A stretch of DNA of 64,000 nucleotides from Paenibacillus rhizovicinus (GCF_010365285.1 NZ_CP048286.1:5940001-6004000); one strand, 5' to 3'. Counted from the first letter of the stretch, positions 1 to 10,277 are shown. The notes: generated from the letters alone by a model not told the origin. Translations and numbers: made by a program.

Positions 1-1235
1 CCGTCCTGGAGGTCCAGCGTATGCTTGACGGCGGCGTTGACGAAGGTGATGAGCCCGTCATTTTGCACGAAAATGGACTCCGGCGAGAACTCGATCAGCC
101 GGCGGTACCGTTCCTCGCTTTCCCGAAGCACTTGTTCCACTCGCTTCCGCTCGGTGAGGTCGCGGATGTATACCGTGAAAATGAGCGCTTTCTCTTTCTT
201 GATTCTGGTCACGGTCATTTCGATCGGAAACTCGCATTGATTCGCATGTAGAGCCGTCGCCTCCATGCGTTTGCCCAGCATCGATTTATTGCTTGGCGCA
301 AGCAGTCGGCTTACGCGGGCGCTGCTGCCAGGATGGGGCGGGATAAGCCGATCGGCCATTTGCCTGCCGATGACTTCTTCGCGTTTGTAGCCGAACAGCT
401 GCTCCGCCGCCGGATTGAACTCGATAACCGTTCCCCGATGATTGAACATCATGATGCAATCGATGGCCGAATCGAGAATCGAGCCTTTCAAAGCCAGCTG
501 TTCCGCCAAGCGCTGATCCGCCGTCAACGAACTGATGAAGCTGATGCCGAAGATCACGATCGTACCGAAGGCGACATAGATCGCCATGTCGACATAGTCC
601 ATATTTTGATTATCCATCAGCATGGTCATGGCGTGATCGGGAATGGTCATCGTGGCAGCGGCCATGCCCGTGTAGTGCATCCCCGTGATGGCGATACCCA
701 TGAGCAGGCCGCTCATCCAGAAGCTTTTGTGCGTATGGAAGGAGAGGAAGAGCGCGGTAATGGAAGCGATGATGGCAATGATGATCGAGAGCGTGAATAG
801 ATAGGGATTATAAGAGATCGCGACCCCTTCCAAAGCGGACATGCCGATATAATGCATCCCGCTGATGGCGAGTCCCATGAAACCGCCTCCGATCAGCAGC
901 TTGTACTTGTTAAAGCGCGGGCGGCTGGCGGATGCGAAGCCGAACAATGAACCTAGGAAGGACACGAGGATCGAAACGGCGACCGTTGCGACATGGTACG
1001 ATGCGCCCTGGGGCAAATGGAAAGCGAGCATGGCGATAAAATGCATGGACCAAATGCCGAGCCCCATGACGAAGGCCCCGCCGACCAGCCACAGCGTCTG
1101 CTTGCGCCCTTTGGATGACAGGACTCGCTTCGCTAAATTCAATGCCGTGTAAGAAGCGAACAGCGCAATGATAAAGGATAAACAAACCAGATACACATTA
1201 TAACTGCTTGTCAGGTGAGTAGAAGCTTCCATCAT
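1..1235 (-). CDS. MHYT-domain membrane sensor with PAS domains (3' end off the window)
   Basis: Signalling membrane protein, about 411 residues visible; the C-terminus lies beyond the left edge. I translated the minus strand by hand. The N-terminal half is a multi-helix MHYT sensor with three motifs (SMHFIAML, GMHYIGMS, GMHYTGMA), a family thought to bind metal and sense oxygen, CO or NO. Two PAS domains follow: the first holds FNPAAEQLFGY and ends at RDLTERKR; the second begins SEERYRRLIEFSPESIF. The output domain is not visible; a histidine kinase or GGDEF/EAL module would be usual. Two adjacent ATGs compete (1235 and 1232); the AAGGA just upstream is better spaced for the second. It starts 36 bp after the neighbouring MHYT kinase stops, so both are probably one transcript under the riboswitch further upstream. 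Confidence 0.85.
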   Translation of the reverse strand, partial: MMEASTHLTSSYNVYLVCLSFIIALFASYTALNLAKRVLSSKGRKQTLWLVGGAFVMGLGIWSMHFIAMLAFHLPQGASYHVATVAVSILVSFLGSLFGFASASRPRFNKYKLLIGGGFMGLAISGMHYIGMSALEGVAISYNPYLFTLSIIIAIIASITALFLSFHTHKSFWMSGLLMGIAITGMHYTGMAAATMTIPDHAMTMLMDNQNMDYVDMAIYVAFGTIVIFGISFISSLTADQRLAEQLALKGSILDSAIDCIMMFNHRGTVIEFNPAAEQLFGYKREEVIGRQMADRLIPPHPGSSARVSRLLAPSNKSMLGKRMEATALHANQCEFPIEMTVTRIKKEKALIFTVYIRDLTERKRVEQVLRESEERYRRLIEFSPESIFVQNDGLITFVNAAVKHTLDLQD

Positions 1236-1271
1236 ATCCTTCACGCTCTTTTCCGTTTGTCATCTGGAGGA

Positions 1272-3086
1272 TCATAGGGCGCCGTGAGAAATCAGCTCGT
1301 TTGCTTCGATTTCATGCCGCTCAATAGGGTGTGATCGCTGTGATGCGTGCGGAAGGCTTATTTTAAACGTCGTTCCGATTCCCGTAACGCTTGAGATTGC
1401 CGTCGTGCCTTCATGACTCGCAATGATTTTATTGCTGATCGTCAGTCCGAGTCCGGTTCCTTTCTCCTTCGTCGTGAAGAAAGGCTGTCCGATTTGATCC
1501 AGCATGTCTTGCGGAATCCCGCAGCCGTTGTCCGTAACGGACGCGACAATGGCATCTCCCGCCCGCTCGATCCGAACCTGGATCGTCCCCCCTTGCGAAG
1601 CCTCGATCGCATTCTTGATAATATTAATGAAGACTTGCTTGATCTGGTTCGCATCGCATTGAATGAACAGCGGGGCTTCCTCGTACTCGATTTGAATTTG
1701 GACGTCGTTCAGAATGGCCTGCGATTCGATCAGGGAGATCACGTGCTCCAGCAATTCGCACATGTCCATCGGTTTCCGATGCGCGTTCTGAGGCTTCGCC
1801 AACATCAGAAGCTCGCTGATGATAAGCTCCATGCGGTTGATTTCGGACATCATGATCGGCATATATTCCGGCTTCTGAATCCCTCGCTGCAGCAGCTGGA
1901 CGAAGCCTTTGACCGAAGTGAGCGGATTTCGGATTTCATGCGCGATCCCTGCCGCCAGCTGTCCGGCCAGCGACAGCTTCTCCGAGGCGCGGATGAAGGA
2001 TTCATTCTTCTTGCGTTCGGAGATGTCGGTGAAATTAATGACGGCGCCGACGACGGTCCGTACATTGAACATCGGCGTGATATGGAACTCCACGGGGAGC
2101 GTTTCGCCGTTCTTGTGATAGATCATGTCTTCGGCCGACTTCTCGGTCCCCGTGTCGTAGATGTTCCGAACCGGGCATTGCGGTTCGCCATTCACGGATG
2201 CGAGGAAGTACGGCGGTTTGCCGACAACCTCGGCGGATTGAAAGCCGGTGATCTTGGCTGCCGCCGAATTCCAGAACACGACGTTCTTCTGTTCATCGAG
2301 CCTTAATATGCCTTCGTCAACCGAGTTTAAGGTAAGGGAATACATCATGTTCAACTGCCTCAGGCGTTCTTCGCTTTTCTTCAGCCGGCTGTCAATCATC
2401 AGAATGACGACGGAGTACACCAGGATGATCGCCACGACGAACACGACCGTGATGGCGAGAATCAAATTGTTCATATTTTGAACGGGAGAATTCTGCGGCC
2501 CGTGAATGTGCTGCGGATGGATAACCGGCATGTTGCCGTAATGAAGAAAACTAATGGCTATGGACAGAGCGAGCGCGCTCAGCATTTTGAGCCAAATCCC
2601 TGCTTTGAAAATCCGTTTTTCATGAAACACGCCAATGAAGACAGGCATGAACAATAGGATGGACGGAACGGAGAACGGTTGACCGAAGTGCATGTCCTCG
2701 TTCATCTTAACGGCATGCATGCCGACGTAGTGCATCGCGCAAATGCCGGCCGTTTGCACGGCGCCTGCAGCAATCAACAGCTTGTTCCGTTTCCTCGAGA
2801 CAGCATATAAGAAGAGCGACAGCGAGAAGAAGGACATGAAGATGACGATGAACATGGACAGGAATACGGTACCGAATCGGTAGATCGCGTTAACATCGAA
2901 GGGATAGGCCAGCATCGCGACGAAATGCATGGACCAGATGCCGACCCCGAATACGAATGCAGCGCTTACAAGCCAGAATAATTTGGCATAGCCTTCCGTG
3001 AACATGCGCTTTACTAGATGCAAACAGATTAATGAAGAACAGAAGATTTGCAGAAAAGCCGCGCTCGCCAATAAGAAATGTCCCAT
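1272..3086 (-). CDS. MHYT-PAS sensor histidine kinase
   Basis: Membrane histidine kinase of 604 residues. The N-terminus is an MHYT sensor with about seven helices: SMHFVAML near residue 52, AMHYVGMH near 117 and a degenerate third copy, LHYGNM, near 181. Residues about 240-358 form a PAS domain. The HisKA box AHEIRNPLTS carries the acceptor His383, and the HATPase domain shows NIIKNAIEA (488-496), DNGCGI (519-524) and GTGLGL (543-548). The catalytic core resembles sporulation-type KinA/KinE kinases, an inference from its orphan nature, since no response regulator is adjacent. AGGAGG sits 4 bases before the ATG. The leader carries a c-di-GMP-I riboswitch and a terminator, so expression is probably set by c-di-GMP. 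A phosphorelay role is possible but unproven. Confidence 0.93.
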   Translation of the reverse strand: MGHFLLASAAFLQIFCSSLICLHLVKRMFTEGYAKLFWLVSAAFVFGVGIWSMHFVAMLAYPFDVNAIYRFGTVFLSMFIVIFMSFFSLSLFLYAVSRKRNKLLIAAGAVQTAGICAMHYVGMHAVKMNEDMHFGQPFSVPSILLFMPVFIGVFHEKRIFKAGIWLKMLSALALSIAISFLHYGNMPVIHPQHIHGPQNSPVQNMNNLILAITVVFVVAIILVYSVVILMIDSRLKKSEERLRQLNMMYSLTLNSVDEGILRLDEQKNVVFWNSAAAKITGFQSAEVVGKPPYFLASVNGEPQCPVRNIYDTGTEKSAEDMIYHKNGETLPVEFHITPMFNVRTVVGAVINFTDISERKKNESFIRASEKLSLAGQLAAGIAHEIRNPLTSVKGFVQLLQRGIQKPEYMPIMMSEINRMELIISELLMLAKPQNAHRKPMDMCELLEHVISLIESQAILNDVQIQIEYEEAPLFIQCDANQIKQVFINIIKNAIEASQGGTIQVRIERAGDAIVASVTDNGCGIPQDMLDQIGQPFFTTKEKGTGLGLTISNKIIASHEGTTAISSVTGIGTTFKISLPHASQRSHPIERHEIEANELISHGAL

Positions 3087-3130
3087 GATGCCTCCTGAAA
3101 ATCATGTTGTACCGGTTCTTCGTGATAAAA

Positions 3131-3156
3131 CAAAAAAACCCATCAGGTGATGAATG
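3131..3156 (-). terminator. Rho-independent terminator acting as riboswitch expression platform
   Basis: Read on the minus strand, a 7-bp stem (two G-U pairs) with loop ACCU is followed by a run of seven U. It lies just 3' of the c-di-GMP aptamer and before the MHYT kinase ribosome binding site. That is where a transcription-terminating expression platform would be. Confidence 0.75.
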
Positions 3157-3170
3157 GATTTCCGATTTTA

Positions 3171-3260
3171 CTCGGCAGCCTTGTCTACCGTCGTATCGCT
3201 AGATACATTAGGCCATGGCTTTGCGTCCCACAGTTTCCAAATGGTTTGCCCTTATCGCAG
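3171..3260 (-). promoter_or_regulatory. c-di-GMP-I (GEMM) riboswitch aptamer
   Basis: The minus strand contains the family's hallmark blocks in order: GGGCAAACC (3243-3251), a GGAAAC tetraloop region, GGGACGCAAAGCC ending near 3217, GGCCTAA, and a closing hairpin GGTAG...CTGCC before 3171. These match the P2/P3 core and conserved GACGCAAAGCC of c-di-GMP-I riboswitches. It sits about 85-175 bases upstream of the MHYT kinase start with a terminator hairpin between. An ON or OFF switch cannot be told by eye, because mutually exclusive pairing between aptamer and terminator would need folding. Confidence 0.92.
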
Positions 3261-3302
3261 GTATGCGGTTGGATGGGACTGGAAACGGATTCCCTTTAAT
3301 TC

Positions 3303-3330
3303 ATTATAAGAATAACCGATCCAATGTATA
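3303..3330 (-). promoter_or_regulatory. Probable SigA promoter of the riboswitch transcript
   Basis: On the minus strand the -35-like TATACA (3325-3330) and a perfect TATAAT -10 (3303-3308) are 16 bp apart. Transcription would start near 3296, about 35 bases before the riboswitch aptamer. The -35 is weak. Confidence 0.55.
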
Positions 3331-3489
3331 TAGCGAATTTCGTCGAAATGAAATAGCGAATCGTTCAATCGCATCTCCGATCCGTTCCGGGATCTCTCCA
3401 ATCAAATTCAGGAGGTGTCCGCGGCTGCAGTTGCAAACTGGCGGATACGCTTCTGGGAACAGCGGCATCAAACGGTTAAACATCGAAAA

Positions 3490-3516
3490 GCCGCGTCCGG
3501 CTGACGTGGCATTTTT
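3490..3516 (+). terminator. Isolated terminator-like hairpin in the gap before the hydrolase gene
   Basis: GCCGCGTC and GACGTGGC form an 8-bp stem (one G-U) around CGGCT, followed by ATTTTTG on the plus strand; the minus strand also has TTTT. No convincing gene ends here. The rest of the gap between the riboswitch promoter and the hydrolase promoter shows no coding signal. Confidence 0.4.
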
Positions 3517-3611
3517 GGGTGAAACGACAATTTTTTCAACATTTTGCTAAAGTTTTTATTAAATTTCATTGAATTCTGTGAAAATGTTAATCCAAATGCG
3601 CTTACCGGCTA

Positions 3612-3620
3612 TGTTATAAT
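3612..3620 (+). promoter_or_regulatory. Extended -10 promoter of the SleB-like hydrolase
   Basis: TGTTATAAT is a perfect extended -10 (TGnTATAAT). No good -35 lies at 17 bp, which an extended -10 can tolerate. It lies about 63 bases before the chosen start codon. Confidence 0.55.
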
Positions 3621-3682
3621 TTTGCCCAGAAGATGAACGTTGGAAGCTTAATCCAACCAACTTGCTCAACTGGGAGGTACGC

Positions 3683-4681
3683 ATGATCAGAGATAGCAAG
3701 CCGGCGAGAAGGCTAATAACTGCAGCGATAATGGGATTGCTGATGCTTTGCATCGGACCGTTGTCCATCGTATCCGCAGCGTCGACCGCGGTTGCAGCAG
3801 ATGCGATAATTAAAGTGAACGGCGAGAAAGTGAAGATGAGCGGTTCAGAAGCTTTCGTCTTCCTGAACAGGATGTACGTGCCCGCGGCTCGGATCGCCGA
3901 GGCGTTCGGAGCGAAAGCAAGCTGGGACAACGACAATGAGGAATTAACGTTACATACGGCATTAGGCGATGATATCGTGCTCGGAAACGGCGTGCCCGTT
4001 GTTTATTTCAACGAAGAGCGCTATCGGATGGATGCCTATCCGTTCGTGAAGAACGGCAGGCTGTTCATTCCGCTGCGCCAGCTGGCGGACTTGCTCCATG
4101 CCGACATGAATACGAATGAAACGGCAGACGTGATTAATTTAACGGCAGTGAAGCCGGCTGTCGTGACGGAAGCGTATGGTTTGGATGAAATCAGCGCGGA
4201 TTTCGGTATCGGCAAGTCGATGCTATTGAAGCGGAACGGGTTGAGCGGCAACGCCGTGATCAAGCCGGGCACGAAGCTGAAGGTAGCGATTCCGTCGTTC
4301 TTCGATCAAGCTGCGAAGCCGTACACGGAGGCCGATTACTTGCTCCTTGCCAAGATTACGATGGTTGAATCAGGTTATGAATCGTATGCGGGACAGCTCG
4401 CGCTAGCCAATGTGATCTTAAACCGGGTGAAGGACCCGCGCTTCCCGGATTCGGTTCGCGACGTGATTTATTCGGGGAGACAGTTCCCTCCGGCCCATAA
4501 CGGTCTGCTGGATCGAAGCAAACCGAATGCAACTGCCCTGCGCGCTGCCAAGGATGCGTTGAACGGCCGTAATAACATTAAGAACGCCGTATATTTCTTC
4601 AATCCCGACATCTCCACCGGATCGTATTGGTCCAGCCTGGATGTGGTCGCAACGATTGGCCATCATCGTTTTGCAAGATAA
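3683..4681 (+). CDS. Secreted SleB/CwlJ-like cell wall hydrolase with copper-amine-oxidase-N domain
   Basis: Predicted peptidoglycan hydrolase of 332 residues. The start ATG follows GGGAGG by 5 bases; an ATG seven codons upstream in frame lacks a ribosome binding site. Residues 1-35 form a signal peptide (RR at the N-terminus, hydrophobic core, cleavage near VSAAS). Residues about 40-150 are a copper-amine-oxidase-N domain, a wall-associated module in Paenibacillus (RMYVPAARIAEAFGA, RLFIPLRQLADLL). The C-terminal third, from YTEADYLLLAKI, is a Hydrolase_2 domain like SleB/CwlJ: the ESGYESYAGQLALANVILNR block holds the presumed catalytic Glu, with RQFPPAHNG further on. SleB relatives degrade spore cortex in germination; a vegetative wall role is equally possible. 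Single-gene unit closed by a strong terminator. Confidence 0.9.
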   Translation: MIRDSKPARRLITAAIMGLLMLCIGPLSIVSAASTAVAADAIIKVNGEKVKMSGSEAFVFLNRMYVPAARIAEAFGAKASWDNDNEELTLHTALGDDIVLGNGVPVVYFNEERYRMDAYPFVKNGRLFIPLRQLADLLHADMNTNETADVINLTAVKPAVVTEAYGLDEISADFGIGKSMLLKRNGLSGNAVIKPGTKLKVAIPSFFDQAAKPYTEADYLLLAKITMVESGYESYAGQLALANVILNRVKDPRFPDSVRDVIYSGRQFPPAHNGLLDRSKPNATALRAAKDALNGRNNIKNAVYFFNPDISTGSYWSSLDVVATIGHHRFAR

Positions 4682-4698
4682 ATGAGCAAGCAGCCAAG

Positions 4699-4738
4699 TC
4701 CGCTATGGTCTCCGATTGAAGCCATAGCGGATTTTTTT
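4699..4738 (+). terminator. Rho-independent terminator after the hydrolase
   Basis: CCGCTATGG and CCATAGCGG form a perfect 9-bp stem followed by ATTTTTTT. Confidence 0.9.
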
Positions 4739-4883
4739 CGTTGCGGGGCTTGTTCCGTTGGCATAAGAGACAGGAGCTGCGGATCGGGCAGTCAAGAGGA
4801 TGAAATGCGGCTCGCAGTCGGCTATAATGATTAAGGCCGTCTATCGAGGCGGAAAATTGCGGTAACCTTAAGGAGCGTATGAG

Positions 4884-5342
4884 ATGACGACGATCAACGA
4901 ATTTATTGGCGAATGGCTAAGCCATCGCAAAGTACTGCATCAGATGCTGGAAGACGTCACGACAGAACAGCTTCAACTGAAACCATGGGAGAAAGCAATG
5001 ACGCTTTCCGGACTGATCCTGCACATTACCGGAGCGATGGGCATGTTCGCCAACACGGTGAAGAACGGCGTTTATACGCAGGCTGTTCCGCCAAAAGCAT
5101 TCACGACCATCGATGAGCTTCGCGCTAACATCGCGGCGGACACGGAAGAAACGGAAGCGATCCTGAGATCCATCGCGCCGGAACAGCTGGAGCAATCGAT
5201 CGATTTCTTCGGTCATGCCATGACGGGCAGCGCGCTGCTTCAGAATGCCAAAGACCATGAAATTCACCATAAAGGCCAATTGTTCATCTATTTGCGCCTG
5301 GCAGGCATCGAGAAACTGCCGTTCTTCGTCTATCGCGGCTAG
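4884..5342 (+). CDS. DinB/YfiT-family metal-dependent protein
   Basis: Cytoplasmic four-helix-bundle protein of 152 residues, the usual DinB length. The three expected metal-ligand histidines are visible: one in LILHITG near residue 47 and two in KDHEIHHKGQ near 129-133. Members include damage-inducible proteins and thiol (bacillithiol, mycothiol) transferases, so transfer of bacillithiol to an electrophile is a reasonable guess, not shown here. TAAGGAG precedes the ATG by 8 bases. It is a single-gene unit between two terminators. The substrate cannot be inferred. Confidence 0.85.
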   Translation: MTTINEFIGEWLSHRKVLHQMLEDVTTEQLQLKPWEKAMTLSGLILHITGAMGMFANTVKNGVYTQAVPPKAFTTIDELRANIAADTEETEAILRSIAPEQLEQSIDFFGHAMTGSALLQNAKDHEIHHKGQLFIYLRLAGIEKLPFFVYRG

Positions 5343-5420
5343 ATTGCAGCAGACCAAGAGAGATTGCGCGAGGCGGATCCGCTGCGTGACTGCTCGGCTG
5401 TCGATATCGAACGACAATAT

Positions 5421-5466
5421 AAAACCGCTAGACGCATGAGGTTCATGACGTTTAGCGGTTTTTTGT
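5421..5466. terminator. Bidirectional terminator between convergent genes
   Basis: AAAACCGCTAGACG pairs with CGTTTAGCGGTTTT around a 14-base loop, with an A-run on the left and a T-run on the right. It can serve both the DinB gene and the oppositely oriented glycosidase gene. Confidence 0.85.
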
Positions 5467-5501
5467 GTCATCATGCGCTTGAAAAAGCGGGCAGATGACG
5501 A

Positions 5502-7226
<1,725 letters not shown>

Positions 7227-7338
7227 AGTTCCTCCTAAGTGTTGGTATATACATAGACGCGGAAGGATAGCTCGAGGTTGCGAGGAATCGCGAATGCGAG
7301 GATAAAAGACTTGCATGAATGCGATCGAAAACATAAAC

Positions 7339-7376
7339 TGAACATAGAAATTACAAAATGAACATATATGAACGAA
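7339..7376. promoter_or_regulatory. Phased TGAAC direct repeats between divergent genes (candidate operator)
   Basis: TGAACATA occurs at 7339 and 7359, and TGAACGAA at 7369. The spacings of 20 and 10 bp put all three on one face of the helix. They lie 41-78 bp before the DeoR start and upstream of the divergent glycosidase gene. DeoR-family proteins bind repeated sites near their own promoters, so autoregulation is plausible. The repeat is seen; the role is inferred. Confidence 0.45.
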
Positions 7377-7416
7377 CTATGCGTTTGGAAGAATTAAAAT
7401 CAACGCAAAACTAAGC

Positions 7417-8196
7417 ATGAAAGCGATGAACGGAATGAACCCACTGCGAAGATACGAGAAAATCATGGAAATGCTGCTGGCCGAGAGGGAAGTAACGGTC
7501 GCCGAGCTTACCGAACAGCTGCACGTGACAGGCAAGACAATCCGGGAGGATCTGGCGAAGCTGGAGGAGAAAGGGCTGCTGCTGCGCATTCACGGCGGGG
7601 CGGTGCTCGCGCAGGAGAATCAGCACGGCATTCTGTCGCCTAAGCAGGACGAGGTTCCGGTCGAGCATCGGGAAATCGCGGCTGCGGCTGCGGCGCTCAT
7701 CGAGCCGAACGAGGTGATCGCATTGGACGGTGGCCGGACGACGCTGGAGCTTGCCAGACGGCTGCCGGATCAGCCGCTGACGATCGTGACGAACGACCTG
7801 TTCGTCATCGCGGAGCTTGCCCGCAAAGAACGGATACGCCTTGTCGTTCCCGGCGGCTATCAGATGCGCAACATGCTGATCGGCACGGAAGCGGAAGCCT
7901 ACATCCGCAAGCTGAATATCTCCAAGGCGTTTCTGTCCGCCACGGGCGTTCATCCGGAGTATGGCTTCACGATCTATTCGGGCGAATCCGTCGATATTAA
8001 GCGCGCGTGGCTGGAAACGGCAAAATCGTCTTACGTGGTGGCGGACCATCGTAAATTCGGGCAGGCGGCGCTGTTTACGTTTGCCAAATTAAACGAGGTC
8101 AAAGCGATTATTACGGATTCGGCTATGCCGTCCGAGACGGCGGAACGGTTTAAGCAAGCCGGGGCGAGCCGGATCGTGCAAGGAACCGAGCATTAA
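7417..8196 (+). CDS. DeoR-family transcriptional regulator
   Basis: Sugar-phosphate-responsive regulator of 259 residues, standard for the family. Residues about 10-65 form the DeoR winged helix (RYEKIMEMLLAEREVTVAELTEQ; KTIREDLAKLEEKGLLLRIHGGAV). The DeoRC effector domain follows, with DGGRTTLELAR near residue 106 and SATGVHPEYGFTIYSGE. No strong ribosome binding site precedes the first ATG; ATGs at 7426 and 7435 are alternative starts. It heads the uronate-type catabolic genes in the same direction, which suggests that it controls them, probably in response to a phosphorylated sugar or sugar acid. Confidence 0.9.
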   Translation: MKAMNGMNPLRRYEKIMEMLLAEREVTVAELTEQLHVTGKTIREDLAKLEEKGLLLRIHGGAVLAQENQHGILSPKQDEVPVEHREIAAAAAALIEPNEVIALDGGRTTLELARRLPDQPLTIVTNDLFVIAELARKERIRLVVPGGYQMRNMLIGTEAEAYIRKLNISKAFLSATGVHPEYGFTIYSGESVDIKRAWLETAKSSYVVADHRKFGQAALFTFAKLNEVKAIITDSAMPSETAERFKQAGASRIVQGTEH

Positions 8197-8420
8197 TTTG
8201 ACGGGCGTACCGGCGTTGTTCCCGGTATGACCGGACATTGGACAGGCGCGATGGCAGTGATTTTGCCGTCGCCGGGCTGCTTCATGCAGCGCGGTTCCGC
8301 GCGAAGTGGAAGCGCTTTATCCTGTGCGGATAATGCGCGACGGCCGCGGCAGAATGGATGGTTGCACGGCGCAGCTAGAATCGGCTTCAATGCAGGAAAT
8401 TCAGGAGAGGAGAGATCGCG

Positions 8421-10277
8421 ATGAATCGGGCGTTTATTCGCGCAAGCCTGGAGAACGGAGCGCCGTCCGGCGCAGCACTGTTGTTCCCGTCAGAGGACCA
8501 AGCGCAATTCTGGAGCCGGGTGAGCACGTCGGCGGACTACGAGGCTATGGTCGCGGAGATTAAGTCGGAGGGACTGAGATTGCTCGGGGAGCCGATTCCG
8601 GAGCTGCGCTACTCGCTGTTTACGCTGTTCGAGACGACGGGCAGCAGGCTGGCCTATGAAAGGGTCTATTTCGAGAAGCGCAGAAGGCTGAACGCGATGG
8701 CATTCTTGACGCAGCTGGAGCCGAACGATGAGCGGTACCGAACGGCGCTGCACGATGTGATATGGTCGATTTGCAATGAATATACGTGGTGCCTGCCGGC
8801 GCATTTGCGAGATTCGGCAGAAACGGACGGCGGACAGGCGTTCGCGATCGATTCGCCGGAATGGAGCAGGCGGGAGCGCAGAACGGCGATCGATCTATTC
8901 TCGGCGGAGACGGGCTTTGCGTTATGCGAGATTGCATGTCTGGCCGGATCCGAGCTTCCTCCCCTCCTCCGGAGCAGAATTGTTGAAGAAGTCGTCCAGC
9001 GGTTGTTCAAGCCTTACTTGCTTCAAGGTCCTTACTTTTGGGAAACGGTCGATAATAACTGGGCTTCGGTTTGCGCAGGATCCATCGCGTCTGCGGCGCT
9101 TCTGCTGTTGGACGAAACGGAACGATTGGCGGAAATCGTGGAGAAGGCGCTCGGCACGATGAATCATTATTTGTCCGGCCTGGGCGATGACGGCGCTTGC
9201 TTGGAAGGCGTCGGCTACTGGAATTACGGTTTCGGCTATTTCGTTTATTTCGCCGATTTGCTGGAGCGGCGGACGAAAGGCGCGATTGACTTGTTCGAGA
9301 ACGATAAAGTGCGGCAGATCGCCCAATTCCAGCAGAAGGCCTATCTCGACGGCGATACGACGGTTAATTTCTCCGACGCCGTTCAGCATGCCAATGTCCA
9401 AATCGGTCTCTCGCACTACTTGGCCGGCCGTTATCCGGAGACAGCGCCTCCGCCGAACGCGCTTCGGGCGCCGTTCACGGAGGATCATTGCAGCCGCTGG
9501 GCGCATGCGTTCCGCAACCTGCTCTGGTTCGACCCGCAGATGAAAGGCGAGAGCTGGGCGAGCGGCGATTATTATTTGCCGAATGCCCAATGGCTCGTTT
9601 CCCGCACCGCGCCGGGAGCCGGGCGGTTCGGTTTTGCCGCGAAGGGCGGCCATAACGAGGAGCCGCATAACCATAACGATATCGGCCAGTTCATCCTGAC
9701 GGGCGATGGCGAGGTATTCGTCTGCGATCTCGGAAGCGGCGAGTATACGGCCGACTATTTCGGAGCGGGGCGGTACGGTTACGATTGCAACGGCTCGCAG
9801 GGGCATTCCGTCCCGGTCGTGGACGGCAAGCACCAGATCGCGGGAAGAGCAAACGCCGCCCGCGACGTGACGGTGTCGATCGGCGAGAAGCAGGACGAGC
9901 TGATGTTCGATATGGCAGACGCGTACGGCTTGCCGCAGCTGGAATCGCTGCAGCGGCGTTTCGTGTGGCGGAAGTCCGAGCTGCCTTCGCTTACGCTGGA
10001 GGATGTCTACCGTTTCTCATCCGTGCCCGGCGCTATCGTGGAACGCATCGTTTCCCGTATCAAGCCGGATTTGACGCTGGCCGGCATTGTAACCCTGCAG
10101 AGCGAAGAAGGGCGGAGACTCGCGATCCGTTACGATGCCGAGCAGCTGCGGCCAAGCGCGGAAAACCATACGCTGGCCGATCATTTCGGCCGGGAAACCG
10201 ACTGGCATGCCATCGATTTTCAGGTGCTGGCGCCGAGGCTGGAGCAGCGGGTTCAGTTGACGTTCCAGTTTGAATGA
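8421..10277 (+). CDS. Heparinase II/III-family polysaccharide lyase, apparently intracellular
   Basis: Lyase-family protein of 618 residues. No signal peptide is visible, so it probably acts on imported oligosaccharides. The N-terminal 350 residues form an alpha/alpha toroid (DNNWASVCAGSIASAALLLL; GVGYWNYGFGYFVYF). The C-terminal beta-domain carries the heparinase II/III block KGGHNEEPHNHNDIGQF with the metal/catalytic histidines, then GRYGYDCNGSQGHSVPVVDG. Relatives include oligo-alginate lyases and heparin, chondroitin or ulvan-type oligouronide lyases; the substrate cannot be fixed by eye. GGAGAGGAGAG precedes the ATG. The next gene encodes a GH88 enzyme acting on unsaturated uronyl products, which fits a lyase step here. 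The 224 bp upstream of it holds no gene. Confidence 0.88.
   Translation: MNRAFIRASLENGAPSGAALLFPSEDQAQFWSRVSTSADYEAMVAEIKSEGLRLLGEPIPELRYSLFTLFETTGSRLAYERVYFEKRRRLNAMAFLTQLEPNDERYRTALHDVIWSICNEYTWCLPAHLRDSAETDGGQAFAIDSPEWSRRERRTAIDLFSAETGFALCEIACLAGSELPPLLRSRIVEEVVQRLFKPYLLQGPYFWETVDNNWASVCAGSIASAALLLLDETERLAEIVEKALGTMNHYLSGLGDDGACLEGVGYWNYGFGYFVYFADLLERRTKGAIDLFENDKVRQIAQFQQKAYLDGDTTVNFSDAVQHANVQIGLSHYLAGRYPETAPPPNALRAPFTEDHCSRWAHAFRNLLWFDPQMKGESWASGDYYLPNAQWLVSRTAPGAGRFGFAAKGGHNEEPHNHNDIGQFILTGDGEVFVCDLGSGEYTADYFGAGRYGYDCNGSQGHSVPVVDGKHQIAGRANAARDVTVSIGEKQDELMFDMADAYGLPQLESLQRRFVWRKSELPSLTLEDVYRFSSVPGAIVERIVSRIKPDLTLAGIVTLQSEEGRRLAIRYDAEQLRPSAENHTLADHFGRETDWHAIDFQVLAPRLEQRVQLTFQFE

Noticed and set aside
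1413..2306. Long forward open frame of 297 codons opposite the MHYT kinase
   Set aside because: It lies wholly antisense to a kinase with intact motifs, has no ribosome binding site or recognisable domain, and its Arg/His-rich composition is typical of a shadow frame.
3215..3550. 111-codon forward frame over the riboswitch
   Set aside because: It overlaps the riboswitch on the opposite strand, has no ribosome binding site and no protein similarity.
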